Below are positions 24,876 through 33,082 of a DNA stretch of 64,000 nt, piece by piece. The notes under the pieces were generated by a model, which saw only the letters and a list, made by a program, of their open reading frames with translations, was not told where the DNA came from and made no database searches. The stretch spans positions 1,426,001 to 1,490,000 of the forward strand of contig NZ_JBEHZE010000001.1 in the NCBI RefSeq assembly GCF_041058985.1, in the 5' to 3' direction. This DNA comes from Hyphococcus lacteus (GTDB lineage Bacteria; Pseudomonadota; Alphaproteobacteria; Caulobacterales; Parvularculaceae). How positions within the stretch are numbered: position 1 is the stretch's first letter; every line of letters starts with the position of its first letter. The translations under genes were made by a program, and so were the position numbers.

Positions 24876-25049
24876 AGTTCGCTCCTCTCAAGGACGTTCC
24901 AGATGATTATGGTGACTCTAGAACAAGCACACTGTGTGTCTACATTGTTTGGCATGTCTCGGTGGTTCTTCGCCGCAGGTTTAAACACCATCAAGGCGTG
25001 TGATCGATAGTGATATTGGCCATTGGTTTTAGACGTTTCTTCCAAACTT

Positions 25050-25094
25050 GGGTTTTGACCTAGAGTGCGCGTTGATATTTCGGTGCCAAAACCC
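25050..25094 (+). promoter_or_regulatory. Hairpin in the metY leader
   Basis: An 8-bp inverted repeat (GGGTTTTG at 25050-25057 and CAAAACCC at 25087-25094) encloses a 29-base loop about 45 bases before the metY ATG. Inside and around it, GCGTT and GACGC can also pair. The 264-base region between aldA-type gene and metY holds no gene. A cis-acting RNA or an operator is possible; I could not match it to a known SAM riboswitch class. Confidence 0.3.
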
Positions 25095-25139
25095 TAGACG
25101 CAGGAAATTGTTTCAAAATCCTACGTCATGGAGAGCCGA

Positions 25140-26414
25140 ATGAAAGACGCAACACTGGGAATTCACGCCGGTTATGAAACCGACCCCACCACAAAATCAG
25201 TTGCGGTTCCGATTTACCAGACGGTAGCGTATGAGTTTGATAGTGCGCAACATGGTGCAGATCTGTTTGATCTGGCCGTGCCCGGCAACATCTACACGCG
25301 CATTATGAACCCGACCAATGATGTGCTCGAACAACGCGTTGCGGCACTGGAAGGCGGGGTCGCTGGTCTCGCTCTAAGCGCCGGAAGCGCGGCCATTCAC
25401 TATGCGGTTTTGACCATTGCTGAGGCTGGAACGAATATTGTCACTGTGCCACTGCTTTATGGCGGCACCTATACGATGTTCAAACATATGTTCCCAAGCT
25501 TGGGGATCGATTGCCGGTTTGCCGCTGACGATAGCGCCGCAGCGATTGATGCATTGATCGATGAAAATACGCGCGCTGTATTTTGCGAAAGCATTGGTAA
25601 TCCGGCTGGCAACATTGTTGATATCGAAGCGCTGGCCGAAGTTGCCCATAAACACGGTGTTCCGCTGATTGTAGACAACACCGTTGCGACACCATGCTTA
25701 ATCAAGCCGATTGAATATGGCGCAGACATAGTTGTCCATTCACTGACGAAATATATTGGCGGGCATGGTAATTCCCTTGGCGGCATGATCGTTGATAGTG
25801 GCAAGTTTGATTGGGTTGCTAACAAAAAGCGGTTTCCTATGTTGAACGAGCCAGAGCCAGCGTATCATGGCGTGGTCTACACAGAGGCTATGGGGCCAGC
25901 AGCCTTTATAGGGCGTGCACGAACAGTACCTCTTCGAAATTCGGGTTCGGCACTATCGCCAATGAATGCGTTCTTGATCTTGCAAGGGCTTGAGACTTTG
26001 GCATTGCGAATGGAACGCCATACAGAAAATGCTATGGCTGTCGCGGAATATCTTGAAAAGGATAGCCGCGTCGAATGGGTTAAATATGGCGGTCTTGAAA
26101 GTTCACCTTTTTACGATCTTGCTCAGAAATATACAGCCGGAAAGCCATCAGCACTGTTGTCGTTTGGTGTAAAGGGTGGTTTCGAGGCTGGGGTGAGGTT
26201 TTATGACGCGCTCAAAATATTCAAACGCCTCGTGAATATTGGCGATGCGAAATCACTTGCGGCGCATCCGGCATCAACAACACATCGTCAGTTATCTGAG
26301 GAAGAGTTAAAAGGCGCGGGCGTCACCCCAGAAATGATCCGCCTTTGTATTGGCATTGAGCATGTGGACGATATTCTAGAGGACTTAGATCGAGCTTTGA
26401 GCGCGGCTGTGTAA
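25140..26414 (+). CDS. metY: O-acetylhomoserine sulfhydrylase
   Basis: A PLP-dependent Cys/Met metabolism enzyme that makes homocysteine from O-acetylhomoserine and sulfide. The start TLGIHAGYETDPTTKSVAVP and the block QTVAYEFDSAQHGADLF are characteristic. The PLP-binding lysine is in VVHSLTKYIGGHGNSLGG (about residue 203), and VNIGDAKSLAAHPASTTH follows near the C-terminus. The length of 424 residues, with the large insert, favours MetY over MetB/MetC. The ATG at 25140 is preferred because GGAGAG lies just upstream; 25128 is an in-frame alternative. It stands alone and has an inverted repeat in its leader. With ahcY in the same window it belongs to homocysteine and methionine metabolism. Confidence 0.94.
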   Translation: MKDATLGIHAGYETDPTTKSVAVPIYQTVAYEFDSAQHGADLFDLAVPGNIYTRIMNPTNDVLEQRVAALEGGVAGLALSAGSAAIHYAVLTIAEAGTNIVTVPLLYGGTYTMFKHMFPSLGIDCRFAADDSAAAIDALIDENTRAVFCESIGNPAGNIVDIEALAEVAHKHGVPLIVDNTVATPCLIKPIEYGADIVVHSLTKYIGGHGNSLGGMIVDSGKFDWVANKKRFPMLNEPEPAYHGVVYTEAMGPAAFIGRARTVPLRNSGSALSPMNAFLILQGLETLALRMERHTENAMAVAEYLEKDSRVEWVKYGGLESSPFYDLAQKYTAGKPSALLSFGVKGGFEAGVRFYDALKIFKRLVNIGDAKSLAAHPASTTHRQLSEEELKGAGVTPEMIRLCIGIEHVDDILEDLDRALSAAV

Positions 26415-26515
26415 TAGAAAAAGAGCATAGTAACGTCGTCTCTCGACGTGCGGGGCTGTGTTCATTTTTTCAAAGTTGGTTTAACCTCGTCTCAGCAATA
26501 ATGAGGATCCGACCT

Positions 26516-26911
26516 ATGCTGAGCTTGCTTGTCGCCGTGTTGCTTTCTTCGTCAAAATCAGTAATTCCGCCCGATAATTGGTCATGTGCCAACGATGTTG
26601 AGGTTTGGTGCGCGGTCGATGGTTGCGCGGCGAAGGCCGAGGGCGAAATCACACCCATGTCAATTTCGGCTCGTCGCGATGGCGGGTTTTCGGTCTGCGC
26701 CTATACCGGTTGTTGGGAAGGGCAGGCCGAAGTTCATGATCTAAAAGGGCGCTTGTTATGGGCGGCAAATGAGGCACCGTTTTCGACCAATCCCGACGGA
26801 TCTAGCACCGACGTATCATTGCTTATTATCGAAAAAGACGGCGTAGGTTTTGTTCGTGTCGGCGGAATTGCCAGCCCGCTTTTGTGTACGCGTGAGGTTT
26901 CCGACCAATAA
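26516..26911 (+). CDS. Small exported protein with six cysteines
   Basis: I do not recognise the family. The 131-residue protein starts with a hydrophobic, signal-peptide-like MLSLLVAVLLSSSKS. The mature part has six cysteines (WSCANDVEVWCAVDGC, VCAYTGC and LLCTRE), an even number that would allow three disulfides in the periplasm. Three Trp residues lie near the Cys. GAGGA 8 bases before the ATG at 26516 favours this start; an ATG at 26501 is in frame. It precedes the YggT gene by about 63 bases in the same direction, and could be co-transcribed. It looks protein-coding by codon pattern and signal peptide. The function is unknown. Confidence 0.75.
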   Translation: MLSLLVAVLLSSSKSVIPPDNWSCANDVEVWCAVDGCAAKAEGEITPMSISARRDGGFSVCAYTGCWEGQAEVHDLKGRLLWAANEAPFSTNPDGSSTDVSLLIIEKDGVGFVRVGGIASPLLCTREVSDQ

Positions 26912-26974
26912 CTTGCAACCCCGTGCGACTGCCCTTAAGTGCTGGGTGCGTCCAGATAGGAGCCTCGCGCGCCC

Positions 26975-27271
26975 ATGATCCCTTTGCCGGTTTTTTCGCT
27001 GATTGATGCGGTTTTGTCGCTTTATTCTATGGTGGTCTTCATCATGGTCATTATGTCGTGGCTGCTTAGCTTCAACGTCATCAATCGGCATAATCAAGTC
27101 GTCGATATGATATGGCGCACAGTTTTGGCCCTTACTGAACCGGTAATGCGCCCCATCCGGAACACACTTCCGTCATTCGGCGGAATTGATATTTCGCCAT
27201 TAGTCTTGCTGTTGGGTATATTCTTCTTGCGCGAAATGAACCAATGGACCGCTTTGCGGATCGGCATCTAA
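26975..27271 (+). CDS. YggT family membrane protein
   Basis: A 98-residue inner-membrane protein of the YggT family with two hydrophobic segments, at about residues 3-30 and 65-85. The conserved middle NPHN-like region appears as FNVINRHNQVVDMIWR, followed by LTEPVMRPIRNTLPSFGGID, which is diagnostic. AGGAG is found 12 bases before the ATG. It is followed directly by the DUF167 gene, a pairing (yggT-yggU) seen across many proteobacteria. Family members have been linked to osmotic tolerance, cell division and membrane organisation. The exact role here is unknown. Confidence 0.9.
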   Translation: MIPLPVFSLIDAVLSLYSMVVFIMVIMSWLLSFNVINRHNQVVDMIWRTVLALTEPVMRPIRNTLPSFGGIDISPLVLLLGIFFLREMNQWTALRIGI

Positions 27272-27316
27272 CGGATTGCGGCGCTGACTGATTTCTTCCA
27301 GGCTTCTGAAACTGGT

Positions 27317-27616
27317 GTGCGACTGTTCGTGAGGGCAAGTCCGGGCGCGAAAATCAACGCAATTACTGGGCTTTGGACAAGCGCCGATGGCAACCCGCGC
27401 CTGGCAATCCGTGTTTCCGCGCCGCCCGACAAAGGCAAAGCGAACGCTGCAATCCTAAAACTCTTGGCCAAGGCGTTGGGCCTGCCAAAATCGGCACTAA
27501 CGGTTGCAGCAGGGGAGACTTCGCGTTTAAAGACCATCGAAATAGCAGGCAGCGATCAATCGTTGGTTCCTGCGCTCGAAAAATTGGCCGGAGACCCAAA
27601 TGACCACGATAATTGA
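27317..27616 (+). CDS. DUF167 (YggU) family protein
   Basis: A small soluble protein of the DUF167/UPF0235 family, recognised from VRASPGAKINAI, LAIRVSAPPDKGKANAAILKLLAKALGLP and VAAGETSRLKTIEI. I give a GTG start at 27317 (99 residues). However, the typical N-terminus of the family (a DFFxxxxxGVRL stretch) is encoded in frame just upstream, reaching back to a CTG at 27284 with no ATG, GTG or TTG before the stop at 27269-27271. The true start may therefore be non-canonical. The gene overlaps folD by 17 bases and follows yggT. Function is unknown. Confidence 0.85.
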   Translation: MRLFVRASPGAKINAITGLWTSADGNPRLAIRVSAPPDKGKANAAILKLLAKALGLPKSALTVAAGETSRLKTIEIAGSDQSLVPALEKLAGDPNDHDN

Positions 27617-28478
27617 TGGAAAGGCTATCGCTGCGGATGTGCGCGCGAAAATTGCGCAAGCAGTGACAGCGATGCAAAGCCGGCATAATGTTCAGCCAGC
27701 TTTGGCGGTCGTGCTCGTAGGCGATGATCCCGCAAGTCATGTTTATGTGCGCAACAAGGGAATTGCGACCGAAAAAGCGGGCATGAAATCAATAGAGCAT
27801 CGGCTCCCCGTTGATGCAGCCGAAGAAGATGTCGTTTCACTTGTTCGTGATTTGAACGCTGATGACACGGTGGATGGGATATTAGTTCAACTCCCATTGC
27901 CGGGGCATATTTCGTCATCTCGTGTAATCAACGAAATTGATCCGGACAAAGATGTTGATGGCCTGACGGAAGTCAACGCAGGGCGCTTGATTTTGGGCAA
28001 AGAGGGGCTTGTCCCTTGCACCCCGCAAGGTTCGGTCATCATGGCGAAAACAGTTCGGCCTAATCTTTCCGGGTTAAATGCGGTTGTTGTGGGGCGGTCG
28101 ATCTTGGTGGGTAAGCCGCTATCAATGCTGTTACTGGCTGAAAACTGTACAGTGACGATGGCGCATTCCCGTACCGCTGATCTTCCTGCGGTTTGTCGGG
28201 AGGCAGATATTTTATGTGCGGCCGTTGGCATTCCCCGTCTTGTGAAGGGCGACTGGGTCAAAAAAGGTGCAATCGTTATTGATGTCGGTATCAACCGGAT
28301 CGAAGAGCAAGGCAAAACACGGCTTGTTGGCGATGTAGATTTTGACGCCGCCAAAGAAAATGCATCGGCGATCACGCCGGTTCCCGGCGGTGTTGGTCCG
28401 ATGACCATTGCTTGTTTGCTAAGGAACACAGTTGTCGCTGCCGCGCGGCGTCGCGGGCTTGGTGCAGTCGACGTCTAG
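27600..28478 (+). CDS. folD: Bifunctional methylene-THF dehydrogenase/cyclohydrolase FolD
   Basis: FolD interconverts 5,10-methylene-, methenyl- and 10-formyl-tetrahydrofolate with NADP. Conserved parts are SHVYVRNKGIATEKAGM (with the catalytic lysine in VRNK), DGILVQLPLPGHI near residues 94-106, PCTPQGSVIM, the NADP-binding VVVGRSILVGKPLSMLLL, and ITPVPGGVGPMTIACLLRNT at the end. The 292 residues are normal. It starts inside the DUF167 gene (17-base overlap). It supplies formyl groups for purine synthesis, matching purH 4.6 kb downstream. Confidence 0.96.
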   Translation: MTTIIDGKAIAADVRAKIAQAVTAMQSRHNVQPALAVVLVGDDPASHVYVRNKGIATEKAGMKSIEHRLPVDAAEEDVVSLVRDLNADDTVDGILVQLPLPGHISSSRVINEIDPDKDVDGLTEVNAGRLILGKEGLVPCTPQGSVIMAKTVRPNLSGLNAVVVGRSILVGKPLSMLLLAENCTVTMAHSRTADLPAVCREADILCAAVGIPRLVKGDWVKKGAIVIDVGINRIEEQGKTRLVGDVDFDAAKENASAITPVPGGVGPMTIACLLRNTVVAAARRRGLGAVDV

Positions 28479-28570
28479 CGTTTGCGCGTATAAAAGCGCA
28501 ATTTTTGCGCAAAAGTTGAAATTTAGCGGGAAGTTCCCATCTTTGTTACAGAGTTTTTAGGAGCGCTGGA

Positions 28571-29143
28571 ATGAAGCGACTTTTCGCAACCAAATCTACA
28601 TTATTGGCGGCTGCGTCGGTAATCGCCGCATCAGCTGTGGTGATGCCTGCTGCGGCGGATGATTATGCGCCGGTGGCACCGATTGAAGTGGTGATCGACG
28701 AAATATCGGCTTCTGCTGCTCCCGTGGTTGATGTGGATGTTGCTGATAAAGTACCGCTGAGCGCTAAGAAATGGGCGCTCGTTATGGCAGCGGCTGGTGC
28801 TTTGGCGGGATTGGTCAAGTTGATCGGCGCGCGCCGGGTGGCTGATGCGATTGCGTCAGGCACAGTGAAAACGGCTAAAGTCGCCGCGAAAGCGGCAACG
28901 AGTACCGCAAAAGCTGTGGGTCGTACTGTTTCTTCGCCTTTGCGGTTTTTGGCGGTTTTGTTCGGTCTCGCGCTCTTTGCGCTGACAGGTATTGGAATTT
29001 TCGACGTTGAGTGGATTGGCGGACTTTTGTCCGGCGCGGCGATGACCGCCGTAGGGATGTTTGGCGTTGTTAAAATGCGCAATATTTTTCAGCCTGTTCG
29101 TGCGAAAGCTAAAAAGCCACCCTTTTCTGAAGTGAAAAATTAA
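28571..29143 (+). CDS. Unknown exported/membrane protein, Ala-rich
   Basis: I do not recognise the family. The 190 residues begin with a signal-peptide-like segment ending VVMPAAADDYAP. There follow an acidic, Val-rich stretch (about 31-62) and a helix (WALVMAAAGALAGLVKLIG). An amphipathic Lys/Ala-rich repeat region (KTAKVAAKAATSTAKAVGR) comes next. Two further membrane helices lie at about 127-147 and 152-170, before a basic tail. AGGAG precedes the ATG by about 8 bases. It is separated from folD by 92 bases. A near-CtrA-type motif (TTAA, 7 bases, TTAC) overlaps its stop codon. Possibly an envelope structural protein; this is a guess. Confidence 0.78.
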   Translation: MKRLFATKSTLLAAASVIAASAVVMPAAADDYAPVAPIEVVIDEISASAAPVVDVDVADKVPLSAKKWALVMAAAGALAGLVKLIGARRVADAIASGTVKTAKVAAKAATSTAKAVGRTVSSPLRFLAVLFGLALFALTGIGIFDVEWIGGLLSGAAMTAVGMFGVVKMRNIFQPVRAKAKKPPFSEVKN

Positions 29144-29333
29144 CCATCATTTACAATGGGTTATGACTTAATTGGGGCGGATGCGACATATTTCTGCCCC
29201 ATTCGCAACCTAGGGTAGGTTTATCGAATTTGACGGCGCTGACGTTGAAACAATTTGAACTCCTGCCCTTCGCCGCTTTTCTTTGCACGCACCCCCAAAC
29301 TAATAGCCCCGTCACATTTGGCGGGGCTTTTTC
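29144..29333 (+). other. Long structured 3' region or possible small RNA
   Basis: Between the unknown membrane protein and its terminator lie about 160 non-coding bases. They contain an 8-9 bp hairpin (TGGGGCGGA at 29173-29181 with TTCTGCCCCA at 29192-29201). This is either a structured 3' UTR or an independent small RNA sharing the terminator at 29305. No family could be assigned. Confidence 0.25.
29305..29333 (+). terminator. Intrinsic terminator before rpe
   Basis: AGCCCCG (29305-29311) and CGGGGCT (29322-29328) form a 7-bp stem with a 10-base loop, followed by a run of T (TTTTTC). It is a textbook terminator, lying about 160 bases after the preceding stop codon. Confidence 0.85.
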
Positions 29334-29414
29334 TTTCTATTTTTTGTGGAAACGGGGAATGATTTCAGTGTGACTGTTATTGCGCAAATGGCCCGCATCA
29401 AGATACCTGAAGGT

Positions 29415-30077
29415 ATGAGTAAAGTTCAGGTCGCACCATCAATTTTATCTGCCGATTTCGCTCGACTGGGTGAAGAAGTTGCCGCCATCGCGGAAGCCGG
29501 GGCCGACTATATCCACGTCGATGTTATGGACGGTCATTTTGTGCCAAATCTGACGATTGGCCCGGCAGTCGTGAAAGCCATCCGATCGGTCACCGACCTT
29601 CCGTTCGATGTCCATCTGATGATCTCGCCGATCGATGCCTATATCGATGCTTTTGTTGATGCTGGTGCGGATATCCTGACGGTACATCCTGAAGCCGGTG
29701 CACATCTTCACCGAACGGTTCAGCACATCAAAAGCGCCGAGATAAAAGCCGGTGTTGCGCTCAACCCGGCCACGCCTGCAAGCGCTATCGAATTTATCCT
29801 CGATCAAGTCGACCTAATTTTGGTGATGTCTGTAAATCCCGGGTTTGGTGGTCAGAAATTTATCTCATCTCAACTGCGGAAGATTGAAACAGTTCGACAA
29901 ATGATCGATCAGACCGGGCGTGATATCAGGCTCGAAGTTGACGGCGGGGTAACCCCGGAAACTGCACCGCAAGCAATCAGTGCCGGTGCAGATATGCTCG
30001 TCGCCGGGTCGGCAGTATTCAAAAACGGCCCTCAAGCTTATGCGGCAAATATTGCTGCATTGCGACCCAAGGGGTGA
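29415..30077 (+). CDS. rpe: Ribulose-phosphate 3-epimerase
   Basis: This TIM-barrel enzyme of the pentose phosphate pathway interconverts ribulose-5-phosphate and xylulose-5-phosphate. The conserved blocks APSILSADFARLGEEV, HVDVMDGHFVPNLTIGP (metal-binding His and catalytic Asp), DVHLMI, VMSVNPGFGGQKF and EVDGGV are all present. I place the start at MSKVQVAPS, where family members begin. In-frame starts upstream (ATG 29388, GTG 29370, GTG 29346) would add up to 23 residues, and none has a good ribosome-binding site. The heparinase-like gene follows 4 bases after the stop, so they are probably co-transcribed. Confidence 0.95.
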   Translation: MSKVQVAPSILSADFARLGEEVAAIAEAGADYIHVDVMDGHFVPNLTIGPAVVKAIRSVTDLPFDVHLMISPIDAYIDAFVDAGADILTVHPEAGAHLHRTVQHIKSAEIKAGVALNPATPASAIEFILDQVDLILVMSVNPGFGGQKFISSQLRKIETVRQMIDQTGRDIRLEVDGGVTPETAPQAISAGADMLVAGSAVFKNGPQAYAANIAALRPKG

Positions 30078-30081
30078 TGGT

Positions 30082-31731
30082 ATGGCCGATTACCCAAAAA
30101 ATGCGCAACGCGCTAACGCCCGTAAAGGGTCTCGTGATGTGTTGTCAAAGGTACGCAAGGCATGGGGCGAAAGCCCATTTTATCAAGCGCAGCTAAAAGG
30201 CCCAGCACCGGACAGATTACTTTTTCAACCGGTTGATCCCTATACGCCGGATAAATCAGTTGCGACGTCCTTGGCAAAGGGACGCTTGGCTATCGGCGAT
30301 GAGTCTATTGATTGCGAAGGCGAGTTAGATAAAATTTGGGATATTCCGTCGGCGGACGGCCCGCTATATGCCTACCTTCATGAATTCTCCTGGCTAAGGC
30401 ATCTTTCCGCATTGGGCGACGATGGAAAGCCACCGGCGCGGACATTGATGAAATCATGGTTGGACCGTTACGAACGTTGGTCGTCTGAGAGCTGGGAGCC
30501 GTTTTTCGTCTCTGAACGTCTCATACAGCTTTGCGCGCACCATCCATTGTTATTGTCGGGGACGGACGCGTTGTGGCGTAGCCGCGTTCTGGCCTGTATG
30601 GCACGCCAGACCCGGCATTTGGCACGCACCGCCCATCGCTCGGCTACGGGGTTCGACCGTTTAATGACGGCACTTGGCTTGGGCATTGCTGGATATAGCC
30701 TTCCGGGCTGTGAGGGGCCAGCAGAGCGCGGCCTTGAAATGGCGCGCCGTGAATTGCGTATTCAATTACGACCAGATGGCGGACATGTTAGCCGCAATCC
30801 ATCGAGGCAATTGAAACTCGCGTTGCGTTTGCAAGCACTCTTAAAAGCTATTGAATCGCGCGGATTTCAACCGCCGGGCTTTCTGCGCCATATCGTGCAG
30901 CGTGCAAGTGCTATGGCGAGCTTTTTTCGGTGTCCAGATGGCAGGTTGGTGGTGTTCAATGGCGGGTACGAGGATGATGCCCGCGCATTGATATCTGTAC
31001 AGACGAACTCTGGTGCGGATGTCGCTTCAGTCGATTTTGCGAGGCATTCTGGTTACCATAAGATGTCATCATCGCGCGGTTTATTGATTGTTGATACTGC
31101 CGATGATTCAAATTCTGGGCATAAGAGTGCCGGGTCGTTACATTTCTCATCTGGTCGTTCGCGTATCATAACGAATTGCGGCAACGGGACTCATCGCGGT
31201 GCTGTGTGGCGCAAAGCCCTCGCGCAACGTGATGCCCATTCGGCACTTTCCTTCGAAGAAGGTGTCACGCCATTTTCGTTTCGGAATATCTCCCATAGAC
31301 GTGGCGAAGAAGCCGCGGGGCAACTTCTCGAATTTGAACGCGGTATCATGACGCAACAGGGTGAAGAGGCGAGTTATTTGCGCCGTTTGTATCTGTCGGC
31401 GAATGGCGCAAACTTACGGGGCGAGGACGTTCTAGAAGGCTTGCAACAAGAAGTACTAAGCGGTGTTCTATGGCGCTTTCATATACACCCCGACGTTCGC
31501 GCCTCGCTTGCGCGGGACAAAAAGTCCGTCATTCTATTATTGCCAAACAAAGAGGGCTGGCGATTTAAATCAAATTGCCCTGATCTAGTTTTGGACAAAA
31601 GCGTCTATTGCGGTTCTGGTGGCGCGCCGACAGCATCTGAACAAATTGTCATTCGGGCGGCTTCGTATGCGTTGCGGGAAACCAATGTTTTTAGTGCGAA
31701 ATGGGCATTCCAGCGTCTCGATGCGTTATAA
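30082..31731 (+). CDS. Heparinase II/III family protein
   Basis: A 549-residue protein of the heparinase II/III-like group commonly found in alphaproteobacteria near purH. The first half is helix-rich (WLRHLSALGDDG, WEPFFVSERLIQLC) as in the (alpha/alpha) toroid of polysaccharide lyases. The second half is beta-rich, with SVDFARHSGYHKMSSSRGLL and SHRRGEEAAGQLLEFERGIM. No signal peptide is visible, so export and lyase activity are uncertain. Start: ATG at 30082 with AGGGG 8 bases upstream, 4 bases after rpe. The substrate is unknown, and a role in cell-surface or internal polysaccharide turnover is inferred only from the fold. A hairpin without a T run follows at 31734-31758. Confidence 0.82.
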   Translation: MADYPKNAQRANARKGSRDVLSKVRKAWGESPFYQAQLKGPAPDRLLFQPVDPYTPDKSVATSLAKGRLAIGDESIDCEGELDKIWDIPSADGPLYAYLHEFSWLRHLSALGDDGKPPARTLMKSWLDRYERWSSESWEPFFVSERLIQLCAHHPLLLSGTDALWRSRVLACMARQTRHLARTAHRSATGFDRLMTALGLGIAGYSLPGCEGPAERGLEMARRELRIQLRPDGGHVSRNPSRQLKLALRLQALLKAIESRGFQPPGFLRHIVQRASAMASFFRCPDGRLVVFNGGYEDDARALISVQTNSGADVASVDFARHSGYHKMSSSRGLLIVDTADDSNSGHKSAGSLHFSSGRSRIITNCGNGTHRGAVWRKALAQRDAHSALSFEEGVTPFSFRNISHRRGEEAAGQLLEFERGIMTQQGEEASYLRRLYLSANGANLRGEDVLEGLQQEVLSGVLWRFHIHPDVRASLARDKKSVILLLPNKEGWRFKSNCPDLVLDKSVYCGSGGAPTASEQIVIRAASYALRETNVFSAKWAFQRLDAL

Positions 31732-31809
31732 AACCAGCGATTTCAGCTATCGCGCTGGAGCGAGTAATGTTTTATCGTCTTCGCGACGAATGCGGCACGG
31801 GGATCGGGG

Positions 31810-33009
31810 ATGCTAAATAATTTGCGACGTTTTATGGGTGCTTCTGGTACGCAACAATCTTTGCGTTTATCCCCGCAAGCCATTGACCATGCATCGCTCT
31901 TGCCGCGTCCTCCAAGAAAAATTGACTTACGGGCCGCACGAAAGCTGGTGGCGGGTAAAAGTGTTTTGGTCACCGGCGCGGGAGGGACGATTGGCTCTGA
32001 GCTTTGTCGCCAAATTATAGGTTTTGAACCAGCTCACCTTACCATGGTCGATAATGCAGAGTTAGCACTCTATCAAATTGATATGGAGATGAAGGAAGCT
32101 GGGTATGGAAGGTTTATCACCTCTCAGCTTACTGACGTTTGTCGAATTGAACATTTGAAACGCGTTTTTGACCGCGCTCAACCGGATATCGTGCTCCACG
32201 CGGCGGCGTTTAAGCATGTTCCTATTGTTGAAGAAAATCGATGTGCTGGCGCATTGACGAATGTGCTTGGTGCAAAGAATGTTTTTGATACTGCGATAGA
32301 GCACGATGCCGAGTCGGTTGTTTTCATCTCCACGGATAAAGCGGTTAACCCCACTAGCTTCATGGGCGCAACCAAACGCATCGCAGAGCTTTATGCACAA
32401 GCACTAGACGTTGCGCAGAATGAAACACATTTTGTCACGGTTCGTTTTGGAAATGTGCTTGGGTCAACGGGCTCCGTTGCGCCATTATTTGCTAGGCAGA
32501 TCAATCAAGGTGGCCCCATCACGGTTACCCATCCGGAGATTATGCGTTTCTTTATGACAACGCGCGAAGCCGTGCAGCTTGTTCTGCTGGCGTCCAGCCT
32601 TGATGTTGCTGAAGAAACGATCGTAACTCACGATGGACGCGTTTTCGTTCTCGATATGGGTGAGCCAGTGAAGATCCTGGACTTCGCAAAGCGGATGATT
32701 TCCGCCTATGGCCTGACGCCTGGTAAGGACATCGAGATAAAATTCACAGGACTGCGTCCCGGAGAAAAGCTATTTGAGGAAATTTTCTTGGATACCGATG
32801 CCTTGATCAAAACGGGTGCCGACGGCGTGTTGCTGGCTTCACCTGCGATGATTGACCTGCCTTTGCTGACACCGCGCCTGTCCGACGTTGTGGAAAATGC
32901 ATTGCGAGGCGATCAGGCCTCCCTTGATGAAGCGGTACATCACTTGGTACCGGAATTCTCGGCGGCCCCGATGGCTGCAAAACACGCACGGAATCAATCG
33001 AATCGCTGA
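31810..33009 (+). CDS. UDP-N-acetylhexosamine 4,6-dehydratase-like protein lacking the membrane domain
   Basis: An extended SDR of the FlaA1/WbpM/CapD group, 399 residues. The cofactor motif LVTGAGGTIGSELCRQI lies at about 53-69, followed by HAAAFKHVPIVEENRC. The catalytic region STDKAVNPTSFMGATKRIAE has Met where most SDRs have Tyr, which is the Ser-Met-Lys type seen in 4,6-dehydratases. GLRPGEKLFEEIF is near the C-terminus. Most alphaproteobacterial homologues are about 600-650 residues with four N-terminal membrane helices. Here the chain begins within the linker before the catalytic domain, so it should be soluble. Product sugars would enter surface glycans. The start (ATG, GGGG close upstream) is reasonable but not certain. 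Confidence 0.87.
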   Translation: MLNNLRRFMGASGTQQSLRLSPQAIDHASLLPRPPRKIDLRAARKLVAGKSVLVTGAGGTIGSELCRQIIGFEPAHLTMVDNAELALYQIDMEMKEAGYGRFITSQLTDVCRIEHLKRVFDRAQPDIVLHAAAFKHVPIVEENRCAGALTNVLGAKNVFDTAIEHDAESVVFISTDKAVNPTSFMGATKRIAELYAQALDVAQNETHFVTVRFGNVLGSTGSVAPLFARQINQGGPITVTHPEIMRFFMTTREAVQLVLLASSLDVAEETIVTHDGRVFVLDMGEPVKILDFAKRMISAYGLTPGKDIEIKFTGLRPGEKLFEEIFLDTDALIKTGADGVLLASPAMIDLPLLTPRLSDVVENALRGDQASLDEAVHHLVPEFSAAPMAAKHARNQSNR

Positions 33010-33082
33010 AAAAGGCTCTATGTCCCTTGCCCCCACACGACGTGAGCGCTAAGGCGGCGACTGTCGAAAAAGGGTTCTTTTA

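Noticed and set aside
26433..26449. Terminator after metY
   Set aside because: A 6-bp hairpin (ACGTCG/CGACGT) is present, but is followed by GCGGGG and not by a T run.
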